The position numbers and the translations under genes were made by a program. The notes below the pieces were generated by a model, which saw nothing but the letters and a program-made list of their open reading frames with translations, was not told where the DNA came from and did no database searches. A stretch of 64,000 nt of DNA from Methylobacter psychrophilus (GTDB lineage: Bacteria; Pseudomonadota; Gammaproteobacteria; Methylococcales; Methylomonadaceae): assembly GCF_025583945.1 (NCBI RefSeq), contig NZ_JAOEGU010000006.1, positions 84,970-148,969 of the forward strand. The letters run 5' to 3'. Positions 44,927-53,855 of this stretch are shown piece after piece (position 1 is the stretch's first letter; each line of letters begins with the position of its first letter).

Positions 44927-45955
44927 TTAATGAATGGTAAGCGTATTCAAAGTGTTCAGGGCATCACTTCGAGATTCGATAAGTTCCTTATCCTGCTGCT
45001 GAATGAAAAGCGCAGGAATTTTTGCTGCATTGGCAGCCTGCATACCCTCTTTTTGACCCAGACAAAGCAAAGCCGTAGACCAGGCATCGGCAATAGTCGG
45101 GTCTTCATAAATGACAGTAACGGCAACCAGATCATGTAAAACCGGACGCCCGATACGGGCATCAAGAATGTGACCATAGCGCTGTCCGTGGTCATCAAAA
45201 TAATGCCGATAAGTCCCTGAGGTCATCACTGCCATGGGTAAATCTTTAGGCATAGTCATAACTTTTTGCATAACCTGCTCCCCTGGCAAAGGCCTTTCCA
45301 CGGCAATACGCCAGGCTTGTCCATCCGGCTTGTGTCCTTGTGTTTTTAACTCACCACCAATTTCAACCAAATAGTTGGTAATGCCTTTTTGCTCGAAAAT
45401 CTTGCTGATACTTTGCACACTGTAACCTTGTGCTATGGACGACAAATCCACTTTTAAATTCGCTTGCTTTTTACGTAAATGAGAGTCGTCCACCACTTCC
45501 AATTTTTCCATGCCAATTTGATCCAGTGTTTTGCGGATGGCAGTGGCGTCGGGAATAGTCAGTTTATCGCCTCGAAACCCCCATAACTCAAATAACGGTT
45601 TGATTGATAAATCATAGCATCCCTGACTGGCCTTACTAACAATCTGTGCTACTCTAACCAGTGAGACAATAACGTTACCAACTTCTTGGCTATTGGTGTT
45701 TTCGGCGCTATTAAACGTCTCTATGACTGAATCAGGGCGATAATTGGACAGTGTTTTGTCAATAATATCGAGCTCGTTTTTAACACTGACTTCAATATCT
45801 TTGCTATCTACCGGTAACTCCGACCAATAGCTGATATGATAAGTCGTCCCCTGAGCCGGTCCCTCAAACTTTTCAACGACCGGATCAGTGCAACCTGTCA
45901 GTATGCCAAAGCATAATATCAAGCCATAGTATCGGGACACACTAGAGAATTTCAT
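44927..45955 (-). CDS. apbE: FAD:protein FMN transferase (ApbE)
   Basis: A periplasmic lipoprotein that attaches FMN covalently to threonine of target flavoproteins such as Nqr/Rnf subunits. Lipobox LTGC follows a short signal peptide when ATG 45955 is used; upstream ATGs at 45976 and 46006 are alternatives. Family blocks: EGPAQGTTYHISYW, LSSIAQGYSVQSI, VEIGGELKTQGHKPDG and YGHILDARIGRPV, ending with the active-site threonine region ADAWSTALLCLG. It lies directly upstream of the HpnN-like gene in the same direction. No flavoprotein client is visible here. Confidence 0.92.
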   Translation of the reverse strand: MKFSSVSRYYGLILCFGILTGCTDPVVEKFEGPAQGTTYHISYWSELPVDSKDIEVSVKNELDIIDKTLSNYRPDSVIETFNSAENTNSQEVGNVIVSLVRVAQIVSKASQGCYDLSIKPLFELWGFRGDKLTIPDATAIRKTLDQIGMEKLEVVDDSHLRKKQANLKVDLSSIAQGYSVQSISKIFEQKGITNYLVEIGGELKTQGHKPDGQAWRIAVERPLPGEQVMQKVMTMPKDLPMAVMTSGTYRHYFDDHGQRYGHILDARIGRPVLHDLVAVTVIYEDPTIADAWSTALLCLGQKEGMQAANAAKIPALFIQQQDKELIESRSDALNTLNTLTIH

Positions 45956-46358
45956 TTTAAAACCTTGCGGATTCATTGCCCATTGCTGTTGTTTATTTAT
46001 CATCACAAAATTTTTACCTGATTATTGCGGCGCAGTTTTTCTATTATTAAATATTGCATTAGCCACTGTAGTTTATTTTAATCTGACGTCTTCCCCGATT
46101 TTTAGGGATAACATAATAGGTGTGGTTATTTATTGCCGGGTGTGAAAATTTTCTGGCACCCAAGCAATAGCACTTTACCCTGTCCAGGGCCCAACTGACC
46201 ATTTTAAAAAACAGACAAATTGCAACATTATAAGCTCAAATGCACATTAATTTATTTTAAAATGAGCGTGTCATCTATTAAGAAGCAACTATTTGTACTT
46301 TATTACTTACAGGCTGATTGGTTTTTTGGCTTGTCACATTCTCTTTTAGGCTACAGCC
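45956..46358. other. Intergenic region between divergent apbE and transporter fusion
   Basis: About 400 bp that should hold promoters for both directions. It is AT-rich, with a small hairpin-like segment near 46100-46116 (CCCCGATTTTTAGGG). No known riboswitch, RNA gene or repeat was recognised. Confidence 0.4.
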
Positions 46359-49300
46359 ATGAATGATTTATTAGGCAATAAACCGATCCGGCATCTTATT
46401 CCAGGCATTCTTTTGGCAGGCTTATTGGTACTGGGATTTATGGTGTTGCAAGAGTTTTTGCACACACTTGTTTGGGCAATTATTATCGTTTATGTCATGT
46501 GGCCGCCTTATCAGTGGTTAAAGCATAAGCTCAACAACCGCGCCAGCCTTAGTGCAGGAGTCATGACGGCAATTATTGCCACGGTGATTGCTCTGACCAT
46601 CTACTGGCTGGCAGCCATGTTACAGGATGAGACCAAAATAGCCTATCAAAGCCTGATGGGCAATTTTAACCACCAACCCTATCTGCTTCCTGACTTTATA
46701 GTCCGGATACCGTGGCTCGGTAATTATTTACAGGAATGGCTGGATAAATTAACCAATGACCGACTGGAGGTTGCTACACAACTGGCTGATTGGGCAAAAC
46801 AAGGATTAGGGGGCTTTGCAAAATTCTTGGGCAGTATCGGCCACAACGTTATGAAATTGGGCGTTATTCTCGTCACCGTATTTTTTTGTTTTCGTGACGG
46901 TAAGGATATGCTTAAACAATTACAGACAGGGGTGGTTCATTTTCTGGGAAAATATCAGCACATCTACTTACAGGCTGCAGGCAGCACTGTCCGTGCGGTA
47001 GTTTATGGCTTGGTACTTGCCGCACTCGCTCAAGGTACGCTGGCCGGATTGGGCTACGCCATTGCCGGCGTCAAAGCACCGTTACTGTTTGGCGCCATCA
47101 CCGCGTTGTTGGCCATGATTCCTATGGGAGCAACGCTGGTATGGTTTCCTACCGGCATCACCCTGATTTTTATGGATCAGTTTTGGCCCGGCGTAGGTCT
47201 GTTACTTTGGGGGTTTTTAGTCGTCAGTACCGTCGATAATGTGATTCGTCCACTGGTCATCAGTGGCGCCAGCCGGGTACCTTTTCTCGTCGTGTTATTT
47301 GGTGTACTTGGCGGGCTTACCACCTTCGGTGCCATAGGCCTTTTTCTCGGACCGGTTATTCTGGCGGTGTTGCTGTCAGTATGGCAGGCATGGCTAAAAC
47401 TTCAGCAAGAAGAGTTACCCCCAGAGTTGGAAAGCCACCCTGCCTGGTATATTTTATCGGTAAAAGAAGTACTCCATAAACTGACTTCCGATCTGGCCAC
47501 CGGCTTGACAAAAGTAGCTGCCACAGAACGCTTGCATGATTACGGACCCAACCAACTTACCGAAAAGCCGCCCCGCTCTCTCTGGGTTTTATTATTATCC
47601 CAATTTAAAAGTTTTCTTATTCTGGCGTTGATTGCAGCGGCAATTATCGCGGCGATTATTGGGGATTTAAAAGACGGCATCGTTATTTTAGTAGTTGTTA
47701 TCATTAACGCCCTATTAGGGTTTTATCAGGAATTTCAGGCGGAAAAATCGTTAAGTGCGCTAAAAAAGATGCTGGCATTCAAAGCCAAGATACGCCGGGA
47801 TGGACGTACTCTGGAAATATCAGCCGACTTGCTTGTGCCTGGAGATATTGTCATTCTCGAAGCCGGCAGCAAAATACCGGCAGATGGCCGCGTACTTACC
47901 GCTCATTCGCTGGAAGTCGATGAGTCGTCGCTGACCGGCGAATCAATTCCTGTTGCCAAACAAAATCATATTCTTGCCAATACTGCTACCCCTCTCGCCG
48001 AACGTAACAACATGCTCTATATGAACAACACCGTTACCCGGGGGCGCGCAGAAATGGTGGTGACTGCCACCGGTATGAATACCGAGATCGGCAAGCTTGC
48101 AAATCTGTTAACACAAACGGAAGATGGAGCCACACCACTGCAAATCCAGCTCGATAGCTTGGGTAAACGCTTGGTAGTGTTTGCGCTAGTCATCATTGTT
48201 ATTTTATTTGCCAGTGCGCTATGGCGGGGAGAGCCGTTGATTCAAACGGCATTTACTGCTATCGCACTCGCTGTAGCGGCCATACCCGAAGGCTTGCCTG
48301 CGGTAGTTACCGTTACTTTGGCACTTGGTATGCATCGGATGGCTGGCCAGCGCGCCATTGTCAAGCGCTTGGCTGCGGTAGAAACACTGGGCTGCACTAC
48401 CGTTATCTGTACTGACAAAACGGGGACGTTAACGGTTAATCAAATGACTGCCCGGTCACTGTTTTATAACAATCAAAGCTATAAAGTTAGTGGAGAAGGT
48501 TACAGTCTTACGGGAGAAATTTTACCCCACCATTCACCCGAAAACATGTCCAATTTATTACTGCCTCTGGCGCTTTGCAACAACAGCCAGTTACAAGGTA
48601 ACCAGGTAATGGGCGATCCTATGGAAGGTGCATTACTGGTACTTGCCGCCAAAGGTGGCATCAATAAGGAACAGGTCAATAACCAACTGCCCCGGATTGC
48701 CGAAATTCCGTTTGATGCCGAACATAAATTTATGGCAACATTTCATCGTGATGGCGATCATATCAAAATATTTATTAAGGGCGCGCCTGAAGTTATCGTA
48801 AAACTGTGTCAGTCGGTAATTTCGATTGTTGAGGAAGATCAAAAACCAACACCGTTTCAACACAATAAAATATTGAAACAAAATGACATCATGGCCGGCA
48901 GCGGCTTACGTGTATTGGGAGTCGCCGTTCGTTCGTTGCCCGCTGATACGGTTGATCTGAATGCTGATCTGTTTCAATATATCAAGGAACTTGGCTTTGT
49001 CGCACTGGTGGGGCTGATGGATCCGCCCAGAGCTGAAGCACGCGAAGCAATCAAACTCTGCCAGCAAGCAGGTATTGCCGTCAAGATGATTACCGGCGAC
49101 CAGAAAGTGACCGCCTTGGCCATTGCCCAGGAACTCGGGCTGAAAGGTGAAGTGATTGAAGGTGCCGATTTAGCGAACATGGATGATGATACTTTGGCAT
49201 TGTGCATTAATGCCATTGGTGTTTTTGCCCGCACCGCGCCAGAACAAAAAGTACGTATCATACAAGCGTTAAAAACTGATGGTCACGTCGTCGCCATGAC

Positions 49301-50102
49301 CGGTGACGGTGTCAATGATGCCCCGGCCTTAAAAAATGCCGACATTGGCATCGCCATGGGAATCACCGGTACTGATGTCGCCAGGGAAGCTGCAACGATG
49401 ATATTAACGGATGATAATTTTGCCACCATAGTCAAGGCGATCAAGGAAGGTCGAGGAATTTACGACAATATGGTTAAATTTGTCCGTTTCCAACTTTCCA
49501 CCAATATCGGCGCCATCCTGACGGTCGCTATTGCTCCGCTACTGGGAATGCCTATCCCGTTTACTGCCGTACAATTGCTGTGGATCAACATTATTATGGA
49601 TGGCCCACCCGCCATGTCACTGGGCGTTGATCCGGCCCGAACAGCCAGCATGAACGAAGCGCCCCGTGACCCGGAAGCCCGTATACTTTCCTTACGCCGC
49701 TTTGGTAATCTTTTTGGCTTCGGGTTAACAATGGCTTTGGGTACGCTCGGCGTTTTATATTATGGCCTGCAAACCGGAAAAGCTGACCATGCCACGACCA
49801 TTGCCTTCACTACCTTTGTGCTCTTTCAGCTGTTTAATGTTTTTAATGCCCGAGCTGAAAAATACACGACCTTTAACCGCAATTTCTTTGCCAATAAAAT
49901 GCTCTGGCTAGCCATTGCCTCGGTTATCCTGTTACAAATTCTGGTGATTCATTGGCCACCGGCGCAAGCCCTGTTCCATACCACACCATTGACACAACTA
50001 GATTGGTTGATTGCGACCGGGGTTGCCTCATCCGTACTTATTATTGAGGAGTTACGCAAATTATTGAGACAGTTATTATTTCAAAAAGAAGCATTAATTT
50101 AA
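46359..50102 (+). CDS. AI-2E/PerM-family transporter fused to a P-type cation ATPase
   Basis: A 1247-residue fusion in one uninterrupted frame. Residues ~1-350 are an AI-2E-family (PerM/YdiK-like) permease, with the typical end GVLGGLTTFGAIGLFLGPVILAVLLS in split blocks. Residues ~360-1247 are a full P2-type ATPase: TGES at 526-529, phosphorylation site D686 in CTDKTGTLT, hinge MTGDGVNDAPALKNAD, and membrane motifs PEGLPAVVT and WINIIMDGPPAMSLGVDPA, close to bacterial Ca2+-type pumps. Each half is complete. It precedes a CNNM/CorC gene by 30 bp, which supports divalent-cation transport. What the permease half adds is unknown. Confidence 0.9.
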   Translation: MNDLLGNKPIRHLIPGILLAGLLVLGFMVLQEFLHTLVWAIIIVYVMWPPYQWLKHKLNNRASLSAGVMTAIIATVIALTIYWLAAMLQDETKIAYQSLMGNFNHQPYLLPDFIVRIPWLGNYLQEWLDKLTNDRLEVATQLADWAKQGLGGFAKFLGSIGHNVMKLGVILVTVFFCFRDGKDMLKQLQTGVVHFLGKYQHIYLQAAGSTVRAVVYGLVLAALAQGTLAGLGYAIAGVKAPLLFGAITALLAMIPMGATLVWFPTGITLIFMDQFWPGVGLLLWGFLVVSTVDNVIRPLVISGASRVPFLVVLFGVLGGLTTFGAIGLFLGPVILAVLLSVWQAWLKLQQEELPPELESHPAWYILSVKEVLHKLTSDLATGLTKVAATERLHDYGPNQLTEKPPRSLWVLLLSQFKSFLILALIAAAIIAAIIGDLKDGIVILVVVIINALLGFYQEFQAEKSLSALKKMLAFKAKIRRDGRTLEISADLLVPGDIVILEAGSKIPADGRVLTAHSLEVDESSLTGESIPVAKQNHILANTATPLAERNNMLYMNNTVTRGRAEMVVTATGMNTEIGKLANLLTQTEDGATPLQIQLDSLGKRLVVFALVIIVILFASALWRGEPLIQTAFTAIALAVAAIPEGLPAVVTVTLALGMHRMAGQRAIVKRLAAVETLGCTTVICTDKTGTLTVNQMTARSLFYNNQSYKVSGEGYSLTGEILPHHSPENMSNLLLPLALCNNSQLQGNQVMGDPMEGALLVLAAKGGINKEQVNNQLPRIAEIPFDAEHKFMATFHRDGDHIKIFIKGAPEVIVKLCQSVISIVEEDQKPTPFQHNKILKQNDIMAGSGLRVLGVAVRSLPADTVDLNADLFQYIKELGFVALVGLMDPPRAEAREAIKLCQQAGIAVKMITGDQKVTALAIAQELGLKGEVIEGADLANMDDDTLALCINAIGVFARTAPEQKVRIIQALKTDGHVVAMTGDGVNDAPALKNADIGIAMGITGTDVAREAATMILTDDNFATIVKAIKEGRGIYDNMVKFVRFQLSTNIGAILTVAIAPLLGMPIPFTAVQLLWINIIMDGPPAMSLGVDPARTASMNEAPRDPEARILSLRRFGNLFGFGLTMALGTLGVLYYGLQTGKADHATTIAFTTFVLFQLFNVFNARAEKYTTFNRNFFANKMLWLAIASVILLQILVIHWPPAQALFHTTPLTQLDWLIATGVASSVLIIEELRKLLRQLLFQKEALI

Positions 50103-50132
50103 AAAACTTACCTATACCGAAAATATAAAATA

Positions 50133-51455
50133 ATGAATAATCTGTTATTAATCTTTGTCGCTTTGTTGCTGGTTGCACTCAATGCCTTTTTTGTAGCGGC
50201 AGAATTTAGTCTCGTTAAATTACGACAGACACGGATTCGCCAGATCGCCGACACACGCGGTTGGAGTGGCCGCATCTTGGCGACAGTCCACTTAAAACTG
50301 GATGCCTACTTGTCAGCCTGCCAACTGGGTATTACGCTTGCTTCTCTGGGCTTGGGCTGGATCGGTGAACCTGCTTTTGCCAGCCTGTTGGAACCTGCCC
50401 TTGGCAAGCTGGGGGTCACCTCGCCAGAACTGATACATGCGATAGCATTTACTTGCGCATTTTCCATCATCTCATTTCTGCATATCGTTGTTGGTGAACT
50501 TGCACCAAAATCAATCGCCATTCGAAATCCTGAACAAATCGGGCTATGGAGCGCAGTACCACTCTATTGTTTTTATTGGCTAATGTATCCGGCTATCTGG
50601 TTACTAAGTTCCAGTTCCAATTTGGTGCTACGCCTGCTTGGCTTGGTTGATGCCCATAGCCACGATGCACATTATTCAGCTGACGAACTTAAACTTATTT
50701 TGCGTGGCAATGACCCGGATGATCGATTTACCCGTGACGAATGGAATATTCTGGCAAAAACACTCGATTTTAGCGCACTGGAAGTCTCTGACCTGATGCG
50801 CCCAATTAACGAAATTATTGCCTTGTACCGATTCAAATCTTTGCAGGCAAACCTGAATACTATCTATGACAATCGTTTCAGTCGTTATCCTTATTTTGAT
50901 ACTAACGGTGAAAATGTACTGGGTGTCATTCATTTAAAAGATTTATTTTTTGCCAAACAAAATAATCAAAAAATTGAAGACTTGCACCAATACCTCAGGC
51001 CGATTCAATATATCTCACCGGACACACCGGTTCTGGAATTATTTCGTAACTTCCGAATGGGCGCAGCACATTTTGCCGTCATCGGACAAAAAGGACAAAA
51101 ACCCCAAGGCTTTATTACACTCGATAATTTGTTAAGTGCCATGGTCGGCGAGATACGTGACGAGTTTCGTCAAAACAATATTGACTGGAATCGACTTGAG
51201 GATGGCACCCTTATCGTCAAAGGCAGTTTACCCATATTCTCGCTGGAACGGATCTTGGGGATTGATATTGAAAATGAAGAACTTGAGCTTGAAGATGAAG
51301 TATCAATCGGTGGTCTTATTATGTCAAAACTCCAGGATATTCCTGTAGAAGGTCAGAAAATTGAATTTAATCAATTCGATATTGTAGTGCAAAAAATGAA
51401 CGGACCCAAAACGCTTTTTGTGCACATCTATCCTAATAAAACCGAGGATTTTTAA
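50133..51455 (+). CDS. CNNM/CorC-type membrane protein with CBS domains
   Basis: A 440-residue protein with an N-terminal DUF21 (CNNM) membrane domain of about four helices (residues 1-190; ALNAFFVAAEFSLVKLRQTRI, HIVVGELAPKSIAIRNPE in shortened blocks). A CBS pair follows (from VSDLMRPINEIIALYRF), then a C-terminal CorC_HlyC domain (about residues 355-435). Such proteins are linked to Mg2+/Co2+ or Na+ efflux and are often called hemolysin-like. It starts 30 bp after the P-type ATPase fusion, indicating a shared ion-transport operon. Confidence 0.92.
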   Translation: MNNLLLIFVALLLVALNAFFVAAEFSLVKLRQTRIRQIADTRGWSGRILATVHLKLDAYLSACQLGITLASLGLGWIGEPAFASLLEPALGKLGVTSPELIHAIAFTCAFSIISFLHIVVGELAPKSIAIRNPEQIGLWSAVPLYCFYWLMYPAIWLLSSSSNLVLRLLGLVDAHSHDAHYSADELKLILRGNDPDDRFTRDEWNILAKTLDFSALEVSDLMRPINEIIALYRFKSLQANLNTIYDNRFSRYPYFDTNGENVLGVIHLKDLFFAKQNNQKIEDLHQYLRPIQYISPDTPVLELFRNFRMGAAHFAVIGQKGQKPQGFITLDNLLSAMVGEIRDEFRQNNIDWNRLEDGTLIVKGSLPIFSLERILGIDIENEELELEDEVSIGGLIMSKLQDIPVEGQKIEFNQFDIVVQKMNGPKTLFVHIYPNKTEDF

Positions 51456-51526
51456 ACGTGACAACCTACTCTGACAGGATTCTCCAATTTAGGGCAGATA
51501 CCTGAATCTGACTCTACAATTAATTC

Positions 51527-51640
51527 TATAAATTTTCAGATAAATAATTTCTATGCTGACAGATACCATCCCTTGAAGGGATGTTATCTGTGTGGACTTA
51601 CGGCAAGATGAATTGGAAGTTTAATTTCTGAAAGTCTATA
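51527..51640 (+). repeat. MITE-like hairpin element, copy 2 of 3
   Basis: A 114-bp copy with the same ends as 5702-5814: left TATAAATTTTCAGATAAATA, right end complementary (TATAGACTTTCAGAAATTAA on the other strand). The central palindrome is GATACCATCCCTTGAAGGGATGTTATC split around TGA. The two full copies share blocks such as GATAAATAATTTC and TTTAATTTCTGAAAGTCTAT. Confidence 0.75.
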
Positions 51641-51827
51641 TGGCCAATATTTCCCGGTAGCATTTAAACGTAAACTCACTATAAAAAATGACAGGATACA
51701 TTATCAGCGACCATCAGCACAGGCTTTTACAGGCTGTTTATTGATAGTCCATATCATAAAGATAGCGCTTAAAACCATGAAGATAACAACGTTTCAAGCT
51801 TAAAAAATGATAGAATGTGCATCTTGA

Positions 51828-52013
51828 TTAGTAGAATATGCAGTTTATGTAAAGAGCATTACGCTTTCTATCTCTATACAGCCAATATCGATTAGCATAA
51901 GGTATTACAAAGCGCTCTTTAAGGTAAAAAACAGCCGGGTACTTTTGACCAAGGAATTGCTTAACATCTGCACATTGTTTGCACAGTTGCTTCAAATTGC
52001 TTGCACTTTTCAT
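51828..52013 (-). CDS. Small hypothetical ORF, doubtful
   Basis: A 61-codon ATG frame giving a basic, tyrosine-rich peptide (MKSASNLKQLCKQCADVKQF at its start). It has no ribosome-binding site, no recognised domain and lies in a repeat-rich spacer. It may be a gene remnant. Confidence 0.22.
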   Translation of the reverse strand: MKSASNLKQLCKQCADVKQFLGQKYPAVFYLKERFVIPYANRYWLYRDRKRNALYINCIFY

Positions 52014-52219
52014 CGTTAAAGTAAGTATTAAAAACAGGATATCACTACCCTGTTCCTCCCAATAACTAATGAGAAATCAAACGTCATCAAAAAAATCATA
52101 GTCCACGATGAAGCCGTGAATATAGTTGCATAAACATGCCACTCATCAGATATCAATGAGGCATACCTGAACGATTATGATACCGCCTTATTGACGAACA
52201 CAGATTAGTTAAAAATACC

Positions 52220-52380
52220 GACTACCCATTTAAAACGAGACAATTTTAGGTTAAATCGTTCGCTGAGCGGAGCCGAAGCGGACAACTCGCTTCGGCTCCG
52301 CTCAGCGAACGGGCTCTTTTGATGATTTATCATTAAGGATAGTTAAGACTTTTTGCTTGTCCCGTCTAAAGTGGATATCC
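52220..52380. repeat. 161-bp inverted-repeat element with hairpin core, copy B
   Basis: The ends 52220-52243 and 52357-52380 are related to those of the 28935-29095 element, each at 19 of 24 positions. The core is a perfect 24-bp inverted repeat (52257-52280 with 52288-52311, seven-base loop GACAACT), whose arm contains CGCTGAGCGGAGCCGAAGCG. That core resembles a REP type seen in many bacteria. The two elements have equal length but unrelated cores. Confidence 0.75.
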
Positions 52381-52549
52381 AAAATACCAGCACAACGACC
52401 AAACCTGAAGTAGCCAAGAGATCGGGGGCAATATTTTGCGCAACACTATTTTATAACAGCATGATTTTAGTCTGTATAGCTTAAATAAACCGTATTTTTA
52501 AGATAATACAATCCCAACCTATTTAACAAAGCGTGAAACTGGACTACTG

Positions 52550-53806
52550 ATGATACCGGCAGAAAACAAAGCAACAACGACAGGGAAATTTTATTGGAAA
52601 ACAGCGATAGTAATAATCTTGCTGATCGCCATAGCAGCTTACTTTATTAATCATGCCGGAACTCAACCGGACGATAATAACAAAAAATCAGGCAAATTTT
52701 CTGATCCGGTTGTTGCAGTCGCAGCGGTAAAGGCCACTCAAGGTGATTTCCCTGTTTATCTGAATGGCTTGGGAACCATTACGGCGCTACGCACTGTCAC
52801 GATAAGATCGCGTGTTGATGGCGAACTTATTCGTGTTGCTTTCAAGGAAGGCCAAATAGTAAAAGAGGGTGATCTTCTGGCTGAAATCGACCCGCGTGCT
52901 TTTCAGGTACAACTTATGCAAGTCGAAGGCCAGTTGCAACGCGATGAAGCGTTGTTAAATAATGCCCGGATTGATCTTGTTCGCTATAAAACCCTGTTGG
53001 AGCAAGATTCCATTGCTGCGCAACAATCGGTTACCCAGGAATCAGTAGTAAAACAATACCAGGGAACGGTAGCAATAGACCGAGGACTACTCGCAGATGC
53101 CAAGCTTCAACTAAGCTATACACGAATCACCGCCCCCATCAGCGGACGTCTGGGCTTGCGTTTGGTGGATCAGGGCAATATGATTAAGGCTTCCGATACC
53201 AACGGACTCGCTATCATCACACAAATTCATCCTATTGCCGTTGTCTTTACCTTACCGGAAGATAACTTACCGTCTGTCATGAAGCAATTTCATGCAAATA
53301 ATAATAGTTTGGCCATCGAAGCCTATGACCGTAAAGGCCAGATAAAGCTTGGCCAGGGACAGCTTTTTGCCGTAGACAACCAAATTGACATAAGTACAGG
53401 AACCGTAAAGCTTAAAGGTCAGTTTGCCAATGAAGATAACGCTTTTTTTTCAAACCAGTTTGTTAATATCAAGATGGATATGGGTACGCTGCATTCGGTA
53501 ACCATCATACCGACTGCCGCTATTCAACGAGGCGTCATGGGAACCTTCGCTTATGTCGTTAAGGCTGATCAAACCGTCAGTATTAAACCGTTGAAGCTTG
53601 GGCCTATAGAGGGTGAAAAAGTTGCGGTACTTGAAGGGCTTCAAGCTGATGAAATGGTCGTTGTCGATGGTGCCGATAAACTGCGTGAAAATATGCCCGT
53701 TAAACTGATCACTCCTGAATCAACCGCAGCTTTAGACCAAGTGCCGCCCCTCCCCGATAAAAAAGACCATCGCAACAAAAATCGAAAAAGCGGTAATGAC
53801 GAGTGA
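52550..53806 (+). CDS. mdtA: RND efflux periplasmic adaptor (MdtA-like)
   Basis: A 418-residue membrane-fusion protein linking inner-membrane RND pumps to the outer-membrane channel. It has an N-terminal membrane anchor (residues ~16-36), a biotinyl-lipoyl-like domain (RSRVDGELIRVAFKEGQIVKEGDLLAEIDPR), an alpha-helical hairpin (about 110-185), a second lipoyl half (LSYTRITAPISGRLGL) and a beta-barrel domain. A polar Lys-rich C-terminal tail follows. First gene of a complete efflux operon. The Mdt name reflects the two-permease arrangement; the substrate is unknown. Confidence 0.9.
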   Translation: MIPAENKATTTGKFYWKTAIVIILLIAIAAYFINHAGTQPDDNNKKSGKFSDPVVAVAAVKATQGDFPVYLNGLGTITALRTVTIRSRVDGELIRVAFKEGQIVKEGDLLAEIDPRAFQVQLMQVEGQLQRDEALLNNARIDLVRYKTLLEQDSIAAQQSVTQESVVKQYQGTVAIDRGLLADAKLQLSYTRITAPISGRLGLRLVDQGNMIKASDTNGLAIITQIHPIAVVFTLPEDNLPSVMKQFHANNNSLAIEAYDRKGQIKLGQGQLFAVDNQIDISTGTVKLKGQFANEDNAFFSNQFVNIKMDMGTLHSVTIIPTAAIQRGVMGTFAYVVKADQTVSIKPLKLGPIEGEKVAVLEGLQADEMVVVDGADKLRENMPVKLITPESTAALDQVPPLPDKKDHRNKNRKSGNDE

Positions 53807-53855
53807 TTAGTCTTCGCGTTAAAACCGCCTTACACCTGGACCAAGATAACCAATA

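Larger units (their letters stand above)
51456..52549. other. Long intergenic region rich in repeats
   Basis: About 1.1 kb between the CorC-like gene and the RND efflux operon. It contains the second copy of the ~113-bp element (51527-51640), a doubtful 61-codon minus-strand frame (51828-52013) and the 161-bp hairpin element (52220-52380). The final ~170 bp is AT-rich and should hold the efflux-operon promoter; no adjacent regulator gene is present. Confidence 0.5.
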
